Source: Mycolicibacterium cosmeticum (GTDB lineage: Bacteria > Actinomycetota > Actinomycetes > Mycobacteriales > Mycobacteriaceae). Taken from it: 64,000 nt of DNA. Both the position numbers and the translations under genes were made by a program. The stretch lies in contig JACPVS010000006.1 in assembly GCA_016197365.1 (NCBI GenBank), positions 496,001 through 560,000 on the forward strand, given 5' to 3'. Positions within the stretch are counted from its first letter, which is position 1; each line of letters starts with the position of its first letter. The notes below the pieces were generated by a model, which worked only from the letters and a program-made list of their open reading frames with translations, did not search any database and was not told where the DNA came from. Of this stretch, positions 1 to 8,701 are shown piece by piece.

Positions 1-905
1 ACGTCAGAGGTGAAGCGGCGCTGCAGGTTTCCGAACTCTTCGAGTTGGGTGATCTGCCGGCTCAGGCTTTCGGCCATGTCGTTGAACGACACCGCCAGTC
101 GCGCCATGTCGTCCTCACCGCGGACCGGCATCCGTTCGGTGAGATGTCCCTCGGCGAAGCGCTCGGCGATCCGTGATGCGGACCGTACCGGGAGCACGAT
201 CTGGCGGGCCACCAGAAGCGCGATCGCGGCGAGCAGGCCGAGCAGCACGATGCCGCCGGTGGCCATGGTGCCACGCACCAGCGAGATGGTCGATTCCTCG
301 TTGGTCAGCGGAAAGATCAGGTACAGCTCAAGATTCGTGACCGGTGACGACGTCGGGCTGCCGACGATCAGGGCAGGCCCGGAGAAGCCGTCGGTGTGCA
401 CGGCCGCGTACTGATAGCTGACCTGGCCGGCCTTGACGAAGTCGCGCAACTCCTTGGGCACCTGCTGCACCGGCCCGGCCGCGGTGGCCGCGCGGGGACC
501 GTCGCCGGGCACCACCAGGACCGCGTCGAAGGCACCGGCCAGCCCCGCGCCGGTGTCGACCTTGCGGTCGATCAGGGTGTTGCGGGCGAGTTGGAGGCTG
601 CTGTCGAGGGAGCGCGTCTCCTCACCGCCGACGATGCCGCTGACCGTGTTACGGGCGCGTTCGATCTCCTCGGTGGCGGCCCGCACCTTGACCTCGAGAA
701 TGCGGTCGGTGATCTGACTGGTGAGCACGAAACCGAGCACCATGATGACGGCAAGCGACAACCCGAGGGTGAGGCTGACGACCCGCAGCTGCAGGGATCG
801 TCGCCACGCGAAACCGATTGCGCGGCCGAGCGCACCGAGCCCGCGCACCACCGGACCGGAGCCGCGGAAGCGGCTGCGGACGCGTCGTCGTGAGCCGAAG
901 ATCAC
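1..905 (-). CDS. mtrB: MtrB sensor histidine kinase (partial, N-terminal part)
   Basis: Membrane sensor kinase partner of MtrA, which controls cell division and wall genes in mycobacteria. Only about the first 301 codons are present; the frame runs off the left edge just before the H-box, the last readable residues being RRFTSDV. I place the GTG start at 905 because the N-terminus reads IFGSRRR, as in known MtrB. A membrane segment near residues 45-65, a large extracytoplasmic region containing [12 protein letters not shown] and [12 protein letters not shown], a second membrane segment and a HAMP region with SFNDMAESL are readable. It lies 22 bp after mtrA, so the two are probably co-transcribed. 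Identity is secure from family knowledge; the catalytic half cannot be judged. Confidence 0.95.
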   Translation of the reverse strand, partial: MIFGSRRRVRSRFRGSGPVVRGLGALGRAIGFAWRRSLQLRVVSLTLGLSLAVIMVLGFVLTSQITDRILEVKVRAATEEIERARNTVSGIVGGEETRSLDSSLQLARNTLIDRKVDTGAGLAGAFDAVLVVPGDGPRAATAAGPVQQVPKELRDFVKAGQVSYQYAAVHTDGFSGPALIVGSPTSSPVTNLELYLIFPLTNEESTISLVRGTMATGGIVLLGLLAAIALLVARQIVLPVRSASRIAERFAEGHLTERMPVRGEDDMARLAVSFNDMAESLSRQITQLEEFGNLQRRFTSD

Positions 906-927
906 GACGACGACCCCGCGCTCGAGT

Positions 928-1614
928 TCACGGAGGTCCGGCCTTGTATCCCACTCCTCGAACGGTCAGCACCACCTGCGGGTTCTCCGGGTCGGTCTCA
1001 ACCTTGGCCCGCAACCGCTGGACATGCACGTTCACCAAACGGGTGTCCGCGGGGTGGCGGTATCCCCACACCTGTTCGAGCAGCACATCCCGAGTAAACA
1101 CCTGCCGCGGTTTGCGTGCCAGCGCCACCAGCAGGTCGAACTCCAGTGGAGTGAGCGAAATCTGTTCGCCCGCACGGGTCACCTTGTGGGCGGGCACGTC
1201 GATGTCGATGTCGTGGATCGACAGCAGCTCGGCGGGCTCATCGTCGTTGCGACGCAGCCGGGCCCGGACGCGGGCCACCAGCTCCTTGGGCTTGAACGGC
1301 TTCATCACGTAGTCGTCGGCACCGGATTCCAGGCCCAACACCACGTCGACCGTGTCGGTCTTGGCCGTCAGCATGACGATCGGCACGCCGGAATCGGCGC
1401 GCAGCACCCTGCACACGTCGATGCCGTTCATGCCGGGCAGCATCAGGTCGAGCAGCACGAGGTCGGGGCGCAGCTCGCGAACTGCGGTGAGCGCCTGGGT
1501 GCCGTCACCGATGACCGCGGTGTCGAAACCCTCCCCCCGCAACACGATGGTGAGCATCTCGGCCAGGGAGGGGTCGTCGTCCACGACCAGGATCCGTTGC
1601 CTCATGCGCCCCAT
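928..1614 (-). CDS. mtrA: MtrA response regulator
   Basis: OmpR/PhoB-type response regulator of the MtrAB system, essential in M. tuberculosis. The 228-residue product has a receiver domain at about 1-120 (VVDDDPS acidic pocket, phospho-acceptor Asp56 in LLDLMLPG, Lys in MKPFKP) and a winged-helix domain at about 130-225 ending [11 protein letters not shown]. The ATG at 1614 gives the usual MtrA length and puts the acceptor at Asp56; an ATG at 1605 (MRQRIL) is the alternative. mtrB follows after 22 bp and tmk lies 52 bp upstream on the same strand, as in other mycobacteria. Confidence 0.96.
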   Translation of the reverse strand: MGRMRQRILVVDDDPSLAEMLTIVLRGEGFDTAVIGDGTQALTAVRELRPDLVLLDLMLPGMNGIDVCRVLRADSGVPIVMLTAKTDTVDVVLGLESGADDYVMKPFKPKELVARVRARLRRNDDEPAELLSIHDIDIDVPAHKVTRAGEQISLTPLEFDLLVALARKPRQVFTRDVLLEQVWGYRHPADTRLVNVHVQRLRAKVETDPENPQVVLTVRGVGYKAGPP

Positions 1615-1666
1615 CGTGTCACCAAACCGTGACAAACCGCCGGTGCCACACCGCGACGGTTTCGAC

Positions 1667-2296
1667 CTATGCGAAGAGCGTGCCAGCCAGTTGCCCGGGA
1701 TCGATATCCGGAGCGGCCACCGCCCACCGGCCGGCCCAGTCGGCTGCGGCCAGTGCGCGGTACACCTCGCCGGTGCGGCGTTGCAGTCCGCCGTCGCGCT
1801 CATAGGCGTCGCGGGCGCGATCGGCCTCCAGCGCGGCGCGGGACACGGCGCGCTGCTCGGCCAACTCGACCGGGACGTCGAGCAGCACCTGCCAGTCCGG
1901 TCGGGGCAGGTTCAGCCGGCCGAATTCGAGGTCGTGCACCCAGGCCACCACCTCACCGTCGGCAGCCTGGTGCAATCGGGCGGCGCTGTAGGCGGCGTTC
2001 GACGCCACATAGCGGTCCAGGATGACCACGTCGTGAGAATCGTTGCGGCGGTTGATCTCGTCGTGCGCGCCGGCACGGTCCAACGCGAACAACGTCGCCA
2101 TCGCGTAGACCGAGTCGGCCAGATCGCCGTGCCCGCCGTGTAGGGCCTCGGCGGCGATGTCGGCGTGCACCGATTCGCCGTAGCGCGGGAACGCCAGCGT
2201 GGTCACGCTCTTGCCGTCGGCCTCGAAGGCCGAGCGCAGCCCTTCGGTCAAGGTTCGCTTGCCTGCGCCGTCCAGACCTTCGATGACGATGAGCAC
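1667..2296 (-). CDS. tmk: Thymidylate kinase
   Basis: Phosphorylates dTMP to dTDP in the cytoplasm, the last step specific to dTTP synthesis. The 209-residue product starts LIVIEGLDGAGKRTL, which carries the P-loop, and has the DRY motif in ILDRYVASNAAYSAAR and the TLAFPRYG segment. The GTG at 2296 is chosen because it puts the P-loop at the N-terminus as in mycobacterial Tmk. It is first in a tmk-mtrA-mtrB run. An 88-bp divergent gap separates it from the toxin locus, which replaces the usual neighbour (ahcY) on this side. Confidence 0.95.
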   Translation of the reverse strand: MLIVIEGLDGAGKRTLTEGLRSAFEADGKSVTTLAFPRYGESVHADIAAEALHGGHGDLADSVYAMATLFALDRAGAHDEINRRNDSHDVVILDRYVASNAAYSAARLHQAADGEVVAWVHDLEFGRLNLPRPDWQVLLDVPVELAEQRAVSRAALEADRARDAYERDGGLQRRTGEVYRALAAADWAGRWAVAAPDIDPGQLAGTLFA

Positions 2297-2384
2297 GGGG
2301 CCGAGCGTAACTGGTGCAATAGCCCCCCTCGTGGGGCTAATAGGCTGCACAGTGGAGTCGGCCGTCCAATGACACGGGGGTGAG

Positions 2385-2975
2385 ATGGAGCGTCCGGTCG
2401 AAGTCGTCGTGTCGGAACTGCATGGTGCTGCGGACCGGCTGCGGGAGGCGGGGCAGCGTCTGCAGGACGGTTTGTCCAGCGTGGACCTCGAAACGCGGGA
2501 GCTGCTGGGGTCGGGCTGGAAGGGTGACGCCGCGTCCGCATTCACGCCGGTGTGGGACCAGTGGCACAACGGCGCCGGCCAGGTGGTCCGCGGTGTGCAG
2601 ACCATGTCGGACCTGCTGAGGGTGGCCGGTGATCAGTACGGCAGCACCGACGAGCAGGCCGCAGGCGCGGTGGCGGCGGCGTTCCCGGAGTCGGGTGCAG
2701 GTGGCGGATCGGGCGGATCGGGTGCTCCCACGGGTTCGCCTGCGCCGAGTGCGTCGGCGGTACAGCCCTCTGCTTTTTCTTCGCCCTTGTCTTCGCCGGC
2801 CTCTGCATCGGAGTCGGTTGGTCAGGTGGCGTCCGGGCTGTCACAGGCGGGCCAGACGGCCGGCGGCATGGTGCAACAGGCCGTCGAGCAGGCTGTCGAA
2901 AAGGCTGTTGAAGAGTCGAAGGCGACCGAGGAAGGTCGCGACTCTGAAAAGCCCGGGCACGAGGTTCCGCGATGA
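2385..2975 (+). CDS. Long WXG100 (EsxF-like) protein, toxin export partner
   Basis: A 196-residue protein with an N-terminal WXG100 helical hairpin at about 1-100; the WXG turn is in SGWKGDAASAF. WXG100 proteins are small type VII (ESX) substrates that travel as heterodimers. This one is about twice the usual length: residues 105-150 are Gly/Ser/Pro-rich and 150-185 form a helix rich in VEQAVEKAVEE. The next gene is a 95-residue WXG100 protein overlapping by ATGA, followed by a giant toxin. This is the esxF-esxE-cpnT arrangement, and the WHNGAGQV segment resembles EsxF. I infer that it pairs with the next protein and helps export the toxin. The ATG at 2385 is the first in frame. Confidence 0.88.
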   Translation: MERPVEVVVSELHGAADRLREAGQRLQDGLSSVDLETRELLGSGWKGDAASAFTPVWDQWHNGAGQVVRGVQTMSDLLRVAGDQYGSTDEQAAGAVAAAFPESGAGGGSGGSGAPTGSPAPSASAVQPSAFSSPLSSPASASESVGQVASGLSQAGQTAGGMVQQAVEQAVEKAVEESKATEEGRDSEKPGHEVPR

Positions 2976-3259
2976 CGCAACTGGTGGTCGACTTCGGGAA
3001 GATGCAGGCGGCGATCGAGCACATGCAGGCATTCGAGCGTGAAGTCACCGAATGCCTGGAGGCCATCGACCACACCATGGCGACACTGCGCGCATCGTGG
3101 CACGGGGACGGTTCCGATGCCCAGGCGCAGGCACAGCAGCAATGGGAGGACGGCGCCGAGCAGATGAAGTCGGCGCTGAAGCAACTGAGGTCCATCACCC
3201 AGGCCGCCGAGAAGAACTATACGGAAGCCGTCACCAGAAACGGCGCGATGTGGGGGTAG
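2972..3259 (+). CDS. WXG100 (EsxE-like) protein
   Basis: A 95-residue WXG100 protein with the turn in ASWHGDGSDA at about residue 43 and a second helix rich in Gln and Ala. It ends NGAMWG, as EsxE proteins end in MW plus one small residue. Its ATG overlaps the stop of the preceding EsxF-like gene (ATGA), and its own end overlaps the GTG start of the toxin gene by 10 bp, so all three are probably translated from one message. By analogy with EsxE/EsxF/CpnT it should form a heterodimer with the upstream protein. Export would need an ESX apparatus elsewhere in the genome; none is visible here. Confidence 0.92.
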   Translation: MTQLVVDFGKMQAAIEHMQAFEREVTECLEAIDHTMATLRASWHGDGSDAQAQAQQQWEDGAEQMKSALKQLRSITQAAEKNYTEAVTRNGAMWG

Positions 3260-6200
3260 TCGCCTCGGCGCACGGCCGGATCGAGGTCGACCCGGACGTA
3301 CTGATCAACGCGGGCAAGCGGATCGGGTCGCTGGGGTCGCAGCTGGGGATGCTCAGCGACTCGCTCGGTGCCGCGCTGGGCAGCGGACTCGCCTCCGGAA
3401 GCGATGCGGCGGGGCTGAGCTTCGCTCTCGAATATGGCCGGTCGGCGCAGAAATTCGCCGACACCCTGGCCATCGCGGCGAATGCCTACATCTCAGTCGG
3501 CCGCATGCTGGAGGCCACGGGCTACAACTACAAGAACGCCGACGCTGGGTCGACCATCGGCGGCCACGGCCCCGCGGGCAGCGTCGGTCCCGAGCCGGGC
3601 AAGATCATCGCCGGCGATATGCCCGCGGGACCGAACGGGATCATGGTCCCTCCGCCCGCCATGTGGTACCTGGTCGAGCCGCTGCTGCAAGCGCTACCCG
3701 GCCTGGGATTGATCGCTGGCATGAGTATGACGTGGCCGTCCGGGCACGCAGCACTGATGAATGTGGTTGCGGCCCAATGGCGCAACTTCGCCACCGGTTT
3801 CGCGATCTTCCAATCCGAACTCGATGCGCTCAAAGCTGGTGTGACCGCGCAGACCATCCCCGAAGGCGCCAAGATCGGCGAGGCATTCACCGATCTCGGC
3901 GGCCGCATGACCGATCTGGCGACCGCGTCCACCGGATTGGCGGACGCCATCACCACATTCGCCGGCGACGTGCAGCGGACGCAGGACGCCATCCGCCGGC
4001 TGTGCGATCGCCTGTCGCTCTCGGGCCTGTGGGATACGGTCACCGACTTCTTCACCGGTGACGGTATGAAGGTGCTGCGCGAGGTCGCACGCGACATAGG
4101 CACCGTGCTCGGCAATTTCCAGCGGCAGGTCCAGGGCATCGTCGGCCTGCTGGGCGAGCTGAAGAATCTCATCAGCGATGCCGCAGATGCTTTCGAGAAA
4201 TGGGTCCGGCCCGTCCTGGTGGCGCAATTCGGTGACGGCGTGGGCAATTTCCTGGCCGATGCCGTCACGCTTTACACCGATTTCGAAGTGGGCATCGCCA
4301 ACGGTCTGATCAATACGGTGTCCGGCGTGGTGTCGATGGCAGACCCGCAGATGTGGAAGGGCCTGGCCGAGACGGCGTGGGCGGTGGCCAATGATCCCTC
4401 AAAGGCGCCCGGCGTGCTGGCCGAGATGGGCAAGCAGTTCATCGCCCTGGATCAGTGGCAAGGTGACCATCCTGGCCGCGGCGCGGGCGAGGCCGCGTTC
4501 AACATCGGCTCGTTGTTCGTCCCCGGTGGTGCGCTGTCCAAGACGGGCAGCGTCGCCAAGAGCCTGAACATGACCAGGCGGGTGATCGACGAGGGCCGCC
4601 TACCCAGGCTCGGTGAGATCGGTCAGTGGAGCCGCGGCGTACCGGGCGTCGAGGGATTGGACAATCTTTCTGGCGGCCAGGGGTTTCCGGATGCACCAGA
4701 GGTTAGGCCCGGTGCGATCCCGGACTCGCTCGTCGGTCCGACCGCACCTCACGGTATCGACCCACCGACCACCCCGCGAGGAGTGGATGGACCGTCCGGA
4801 CCACCAGATCCGCCCGGTCCGCAGAGCACACCCGGTCCGACCCACCAGCAAGCGGGTTCGGGCGACGGTCCGCCACCCGAACCTCCCGGACGGTCCGTTC
4901 CGCCTTCGGATCCCGGACCGGGGCCGAGTCGAGTGGACGGGCCGCCTTCTCAGTCGCCCGATTCGGCACGCGCGCCGGAGCCGACAACACCTTCGCACGC
5001 GCCCGAAAGTCCTTCTCCCACCGGTACTCCGGAAGCACCGCACACCCCGTCGGATGCCGGTCCGGCTGCGACGCCACACACGCCGGAACTGAGTCCGCAC
5101 GCCCCGGAGCCAGATTCGCGACCGATCGTTGGCGACAGCCACTCGCCTGGCGGTCACGATGCGTCGGCGACGAGCCACATGCCGGCTGAGCACCAGCCGC
5201 CGGTGGAGCGGCCCGGCAGCCACGACCAGCCGACGGTGCACGAACCGACCCCACATGAATCTGTCGACAGCACTGCACCGCACGCGCCGAACGAGCATGA
5301 CGCGGGACAGCATTCCGCGCCGCCGGCACCGATGGTGGGCGGCATGCCGATGGCACCGCATGCCGCGGGAGGCATCCACAGTCCGGCTGATGCTCCGAGC
5401 CGGACACCCGCTCCCGATGCACCCGCGCGCAGTCCCGAGACTCGTGCGCCTCAGGGCAATGCGGCCGAGCCTCCGCGTACGCAGTCGCCCAGCGGCGCCG
5501 GTCCGTCGACTGAGCGGTCGCCGCAGGCACCGGTCAAGCCGGCGGCGTCTCATGAGCCGGACGGTGCCACGCCGGCACCACGGCCCGGGCCGGAGACGCA
5601 TGCGCCGCGAGCGGGCGATGGTGCGTCGACTACGCCAATTCATGAGACTCCTGCTAGCGATCACGCTGCGCATCAACCCGATCCATCAAGCCCCAGCCAC
5701 GAGACTGGCGCCGGGCCTGGTCATCACCCTGATCCGCCTGGTCCGGTGGGTAATCCGGCCGACGACCGCATCTATGGGCCGAATCAGCTCGACCGAGTCG
5801 AGGATCCCGTATATCAGTCTGCTGTCGAAGACGCGCTCCGTAATCCTGCAGGCGAGTATGCGCGGCATGCCGATCCTCGGACCAACGACTACGGGAATCT
5901 CATCAACGACGGTGGCCCGGAGGTTAGGGGTCGTTCCAACAATTGCCTGGACTGCTCGCTGTCCGCACTGTCTTCATTCCGTGGCGATCCGACCGTATCG
6001 GCACCGAGGTTTCCGGACAGGTTGCCAGATGGCGGTATCGATCGCGAATCGGGCGAACGGAACGGCTTGAACCGCGCCCAAAATTGGCTCGGCCGCGGCC
6101 TACTGGAGTTTCCCGGACAGAAGCTCCCCGATCAGTTCGATCTCCTTCATCAGTACATCGATCACCTCGGCCCCGGCTCTGCAGCGTTGGTCGTCAACGG

Positions 6201-7752
6201 CTGGCATGCGCGCGATCTGCTCACCGATAAATTTCTGTTCGACGCCGATGACAAGCCGATCACACGCGGATCCCACGCCACGGTCATCGTGCACCCCGAG
6301 GGCGGTGGCGGGCCGGTGTGGTGGGACCCCCAACAAGGTTTGACCTCAGACCATCCACCGTCATGGATGGTCGACAAATCGACATATCTGAACTTCACAC
6401 CGATCGAACCTCATCAAGGAGTGCATCATGGCGGAGCTGGAGACCAGGGAACAGGCACTGGCATATCTGGCGCAGATGTCGCCGAGCCAGACCTATCACG
6501 TCCAGCCGATTCGACACGGGTGGCTGGCGACGAAAGTACTGTCCTCGGAGGAGATGAGCGCGGGCCAATCGGTGGGGCTGGCGCGACTGGTGATCGATTC
6601 GGAGACCGGGACGATTTATCAGTACCCGAGTTGGTCCGAGACGATGGTGGCCGACGCTTACACGACATTCAAGGAGACCGGGTTCAACCGGGGCGGGAGC
6701 CGGATCTACCCGTATCAGTCACGCATCACGCTGCGACGGATCCGGGAGACCGCGCAAACAGTCACATACCAGATGACAGTGGAGTCACTGACGGAGCCAC
6801 AGCAGACTCAGCAGAGTCAATTGACCATCGAGAAGCAGACATTCGATCACGAGCCGAGGGGTGGGCTGACGAGCATCGCGGTGTCACACGCGGAGTGGCT
6901 GAGTCGGCGGAACCACGGAGTGTGGCCGGAGGTGGCCACCACGGAGGTGTAGCCGGCGACACCTCGGAGTCGCACGAGCATGCCGGTGACGAAAATTTCG
7001 ACAGCCCCGACGAATATCACGACGGCGAGGCGGAGCGCTTTGTCCAGCTTCAGGATGGATCGCAACATCGAGTTTGGGCGTCCAATGAGCAACTCAGAGC
7101 GTGGGATTCACGTTTCGCAGTCGCAGATGCCTGGCTGGCCGAACGCGGCCTCACCCGTGCTGATATCCAGCCACTGCTTGTCCAGCCCGCGCATTGGCTC
7201 AACAATGCCCAGCGTGAGCTTGTCTACGGCTTCCGACACCAGTTCCCGGATGTGGAGCACGGAGAAGCCTTGCAGAAGGTAATCGACAACGCGCAGGCAG
7301 AAAGCCGCTTGGCCGATGGCCCCAAACGCTACCCGCCGGACGTCTCGGGCGGCTCAGTCAGCGTTGCACGCGATACCCCCGAACTCGATACACCAGATCG
7401 GGTGTACGACGGCCTTGCTCTCGAGTATGAGGACACACCATTCCACCCAGATAAACCAGTCGTGGCAATGCGATTCACAGTCGATGACAGCGTTCCGATT
7501 CACCTTCCAGACGAGCAACTGTCCCAACTCACGGGCCATGGACCCAGCTTCGATCCGGGGTACCCCTACCCGTTCACGGGTACCGGCTTTACCGCAAGCG
7601 AGCGCTTTACAGTTCCTGAATACTTCCTACCTGCAGGAACCAAGATGAATGCTGGTGCGGAGATGTACAGAATCGGCACTGACGGCAGCGAGGAACTGAT
7701 CGCCGTCCTGGGCCCGGATGAAGAGTGGATTGGAGTCGTTTCCGGTGGATAA
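3250..7752 (+). CDS. CpnT-like polymorphic toxin with Tox-PL-like domain and a second C-terminal toxin-tail domain
   Basis: An uninterrupted 1500-codon frame. Residues 1-100 form a WXG100-like helical hairpin; 110-490 are helical, with a WPSGH segment, like the CpnT N-terminal domain; 497-837 are a Pro/His/Ser-rich linker. Residues 840-1045 look like a papain-fold toxin (Tox-PL family, usually glutamine deamidases), with candidate triad Cys899 in NNCLDCS, His1009 in SHATVIV and Asp1026 in WWDPQQG. Residues 1060-1235 are hydrophilic low-complexity sequence lying over an immunity gene in another frame (6428-6952). Residues 1257-1500 carry an unrecognised domain; its last 110 residues recur in the gene at 8189. 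The start is the GTG at 3250, overlapping the EsxE-like gene. M. tuberculosis CpnT is 846 residues and ends in TNT; that motif is not obvious here. The tail may be a displaced cassette fused in frame. Confidence 0.85.
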   Translation: MGVVASAHGRIEVDPDVLINAGKRIGSLGSQLGMLSDSLGAALGSGLASGSDAAGLSFALEYGRSAQKFADTLAIAANAYISVGRMLEATGYNYKNADAGSTIGGHGPAGSVGPEPGKIIAGDMPAGPNGIMVPPPAMWYLVEPLLQALPGLGLIAGMSMTWPSGHAALMNVVAAQWRNFATGFAIFQSELDALKAGVTAQTIPEGAKIGEAFTDLGGRMTDLATASTGLADAITTFAGDVQRTQDAIRRLCDRLSLSGLWDTVTDFFTGDGMKVLREVARDIGTVLGNFQRQVQGIVGLLGELKNLISDAADAFEKWVRPVLVAQFGDGVGNFLADAVTLYTDFEVGIANGLINTVSGVVSMADPQMWKGLAETAWAVANDPSKAPGVLAEMGKQFIALDQWQGDHPGRGAGEAAFNIGSLFVPGGALSKTGSVAKSLNMTRRVIDEGRLPRLGEIGQWSRGVPGVEGLDNLSGGQGFPDAPEVRPGAIPDSLVGPTAPHGIDPPTTPRGVDGPSGPPDPPGPQSTPGPTHQQAGSGDGPPPEPPGRSVPPSDPGPGPSRVDGPPSQSPDSARAPEPTTPSHAPESPSPTGTPEAPHTPSDAGPAATPHTPELSPHAPEPDSRPIVGDSHSPGGHDASATSHMPAEHQPPVERPGSHDQPTVHEPTPHESVDSTAPHAPNEHDAGQHSAPPAPMVGGMPMAPHAAGGIHSPADAPSRTPAPDAPARSPETRAPQGNAAEPPRTQSPSGAGPSTERSPQAPVKPAASHEPDGATPAPRPGPETHAPRAGDGASTTPIHETPASDHAAHQPDPSSPSHETGAGPGHHPDPPGPVGNPADDRIYGPNQLDRVEDPVYQSAVEDALRNPAGEYARHADPRTNDYGNLINDGGPEVRGRSNNCLDCSLSALSSFRGDPTVSAPRFPDRLPDGGIDRESGERNGLNRAQNWLGRGLLEFPGQKLPDQFDLLHQYIDHLGPGSAALVVNGWHARDLLTDKFLFDADDKPITRGSHATVIVHPEGGGGPVWWDPQQGLTSDHPPSWMVDKSTYLNFTPIEPHQGVHHGGAGDQGTGTGISGADVAEPDLSRPADSTRVAGDESTVLGGDERGPIGGAGATGDRFGDRDDLSVPELVRDDGGRRLHDIQGDRVQPGREPDLPVSVTHHAATDPGDRANSHIPDDSGVTDGATADSAESIDHREADIRSRAEGWADEHRGVTRGVAESAEPRSVAGGGHHGGVAGDTSESHEHAGDENFDSPDEYHDGEAERFVQLQDGSQHRVWASNEQLRAWDSRFAVADAWLAERGLTRADIQPLLVQPAHWLNNAQRELVYGFRHQFPDVEHGEALQKVIDNAQAESRLADGPKRYPPDVSGGSVSVARDTPELDTPDRVYDGLALEYEDTPFHPDKPVVAMRFTVDDSVPIHLPDEQLSQLTGHGPSFDPGYPYPFTGTGFTASERFTVPEYFLPAGTKMNAGAEMYRIGTDGSEELIAVLGPDEEWIGVVSGG
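6428..6952 (+). CDS. Putative immunity protein (Imm35/YrhB-like) nested in the toxin frame
   Basis: A 174-residue frame shifted +1 relative to the surrounding toxin frame. It starts about 30 codons after the end of the Tox-PL-like domain. An AAGGAG sequence at 6416-6421 sits 6 nt before the ATG, a better ribosome site than most in this window. The protein opens TREQALAYL and has LARLVIDSETGTIYQYP followed by an aromatic/charged helix, which resembles Imm35/YrhB-type immunity proteins in pattern. It reads as a normal mixed-composition globular protein, while the toxin frame over the same bases is a Gly/Asp/His/Arg-rich shadow. I infer that it neutralises the Tox-PL-like domain. The family call is from memory and moderate; that it is a real gene is more certain. 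Confidence 0.78.
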   Translation: MAELETREQALAYLAQMSPSQTYHVQPIRHGWLATKVLSSEEMSAGQSVGLARLVIDSETGTIYQYPSWSETMVADAYTTFKETGFNRGGSRIYPYQSRITLRRIRETAQTVTYQMTVESLTEPQQTQQSQLTIEKQTFDHEPRGGLTSIAVSHAEWLSRRNHGVWPEVATTEV

Positions 7753-8185
7753 CCAGCGACACGGAATCCGCGCAACCGGAGACTACGCAACCTTCAAAGG
7801 TCGAGAGTACTTCGCACGCGACATGGGAGACCGCGTCCGCCTCCTGTCGGACGATACCCCGTTGCCTCCTAGCTTTCAGGAATCCAGAAAAAGCTGGGTA
7901 CGTGGCGAGTTCATCGTGGACATAGGGAGCATTCAGCGACTTCAGAAAGTGAAGTCCACCTGCACGTGGCGCGGCCACCCTTTCGAAATCGGAATCATCA
8001 TGGGCGACGTCGCATACGTCACCTACCTGGGCAAGGCCGTCGATCAAGTATGTCGCCTGCCGGGAATGGAACGGCCTGACAAGTTTGAAGTGATTGGCGA
8101 GATTCCGGTTGCGGAACTCATTGAACTCGAGGAACACGTGCAAGATATTGACCTGGCCAGCAGAATCGAAAAGGGTGCGAGATAA
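7745..8185 (+). CDS. Putative immunity protein for the second toxin tail
   Basis: A 146-residue protein starting at a GTG that overlaps the toxin stop by 8 bp, with GGAG 9 nt upstream. This start lines up with its paralogue at 8698: both begin with a short lead then RATG-Y and GREY, and both carry W-x-G-x-P-F (TWRGHPFEIG here). No signal peptide or membrane segment is seen, so it should be cytoplasmic. Position directly after a toxin C-terminus and pairing with a recurring toxin tail make immunity the natural reading. I do not recognise the family. The base composition looks less GC-rich than the backbone genes. Confidence 0.8.
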   Translation: MDNQRHGIRATGDYATFKGREYFARDMGDRVRLLSDDTPLPPSFQESRKSWVRGEFIVDIGSIQRLQKVKSTCTWRGHPFEIGIIMGDVAYVTYLGKAVDQVCRLPGMERPDKFEVIGEIPVAELIELEEHVQDIDLASRIEKGAR

Positions 8186-8188
8186 GCG

Positions 8189-8701
8189 ATGACATCAATA
8201 CCGAGTTCCACCATCTGGCACAAACCTCTGTCGGTCTACGAGGGCCAAAAGCTCATCGCGAACGATGTGGATCCTCGGCTGGGCGGCCAACCCGACATCA
8301 TCAACGGATCGATCGTCCCGGCAGCTCACATCGCCAATTTGCGAAGTGCTGCCGAGTATTACCAGGCTCTAGGGCTCAACTACGTCGGATCGTTGTTCGC
8401 ACCTGACCAGCCGCTGTTCTCCTTGCGGTTCAAACTGTCTCATGCGTCGAGCATCGAGTCGACCGATGGGCCACTCGCCCGCTCCATAGGCAAGACCGAT
8501 GGCGCCGACCTCGGGTACGCCATGCCGCCGTATACCGGCAACGGCTTCACCGCGCCCGGCTTCGCGATTCCGGAGTACTGGGTTGTCGGGGGTGTCCTCT
8601 CCGCGGCAGAGTTGTGGCATGTCCCCGCGAACGGCGAAGCAACGTTGGCCGCCGTCCTGGCCGGCGCCAACGAGTGGTCCGCAGTAAGGCAGGCGGCATG
8701 A
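8189..8701 (+). CDS. Orphan toxin-tail cassette (paralogue of the toxin C-terminus)
   Basis: A 170-residue protein starting 3 bp after the preceding stop, with only a weak ribosome site. Its residues 55-168 align with the last 110 residues of the large toxin: Y-x2-L-x-L-x-Y with PD-x-P and RF (LGLNYVGSLFAPDQP against LALEYEDTPFHPDKP), then YTGNGFTAP against FTGTGFTAS, IPEYW against VPEYF, and a final EW. It lacks the export region, linker and Tox-PL-like domain. Such promoterless tails with an adjacent immunity gene are typical reservoirs in polymorphic toxin loci and can be recombined onto the full toxin. The biochemical activity is unknown; an ADP-ribosyltransferase-like fold is only a guess. 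Confidence 0.75.
   Translation: MTSIPSSTIWHKPLSVYEGQKLIANDVDPRLGGQPDIINGSIVPAAHIANLRSAAEYYQALGLNYVGSLFAPDQPLFSLRFKLSHASSIESTDGPLARSIGKTDGADLGYAMPPYTGNGFTAPGFAIPEYWVVGGVLSAAELWHVPANGEATLAAVLAGANEWSAVRQAA

Noticed and set aside
7020..7752. TNT (NAD glycohydrolase) domain at the toxin C-terminus, as in CpnT
   Set aside because: The TNT core pattern is not recognisable and the region instead matches the orphan tail at 8189; a distant relation cannot be excluded without a profile search.
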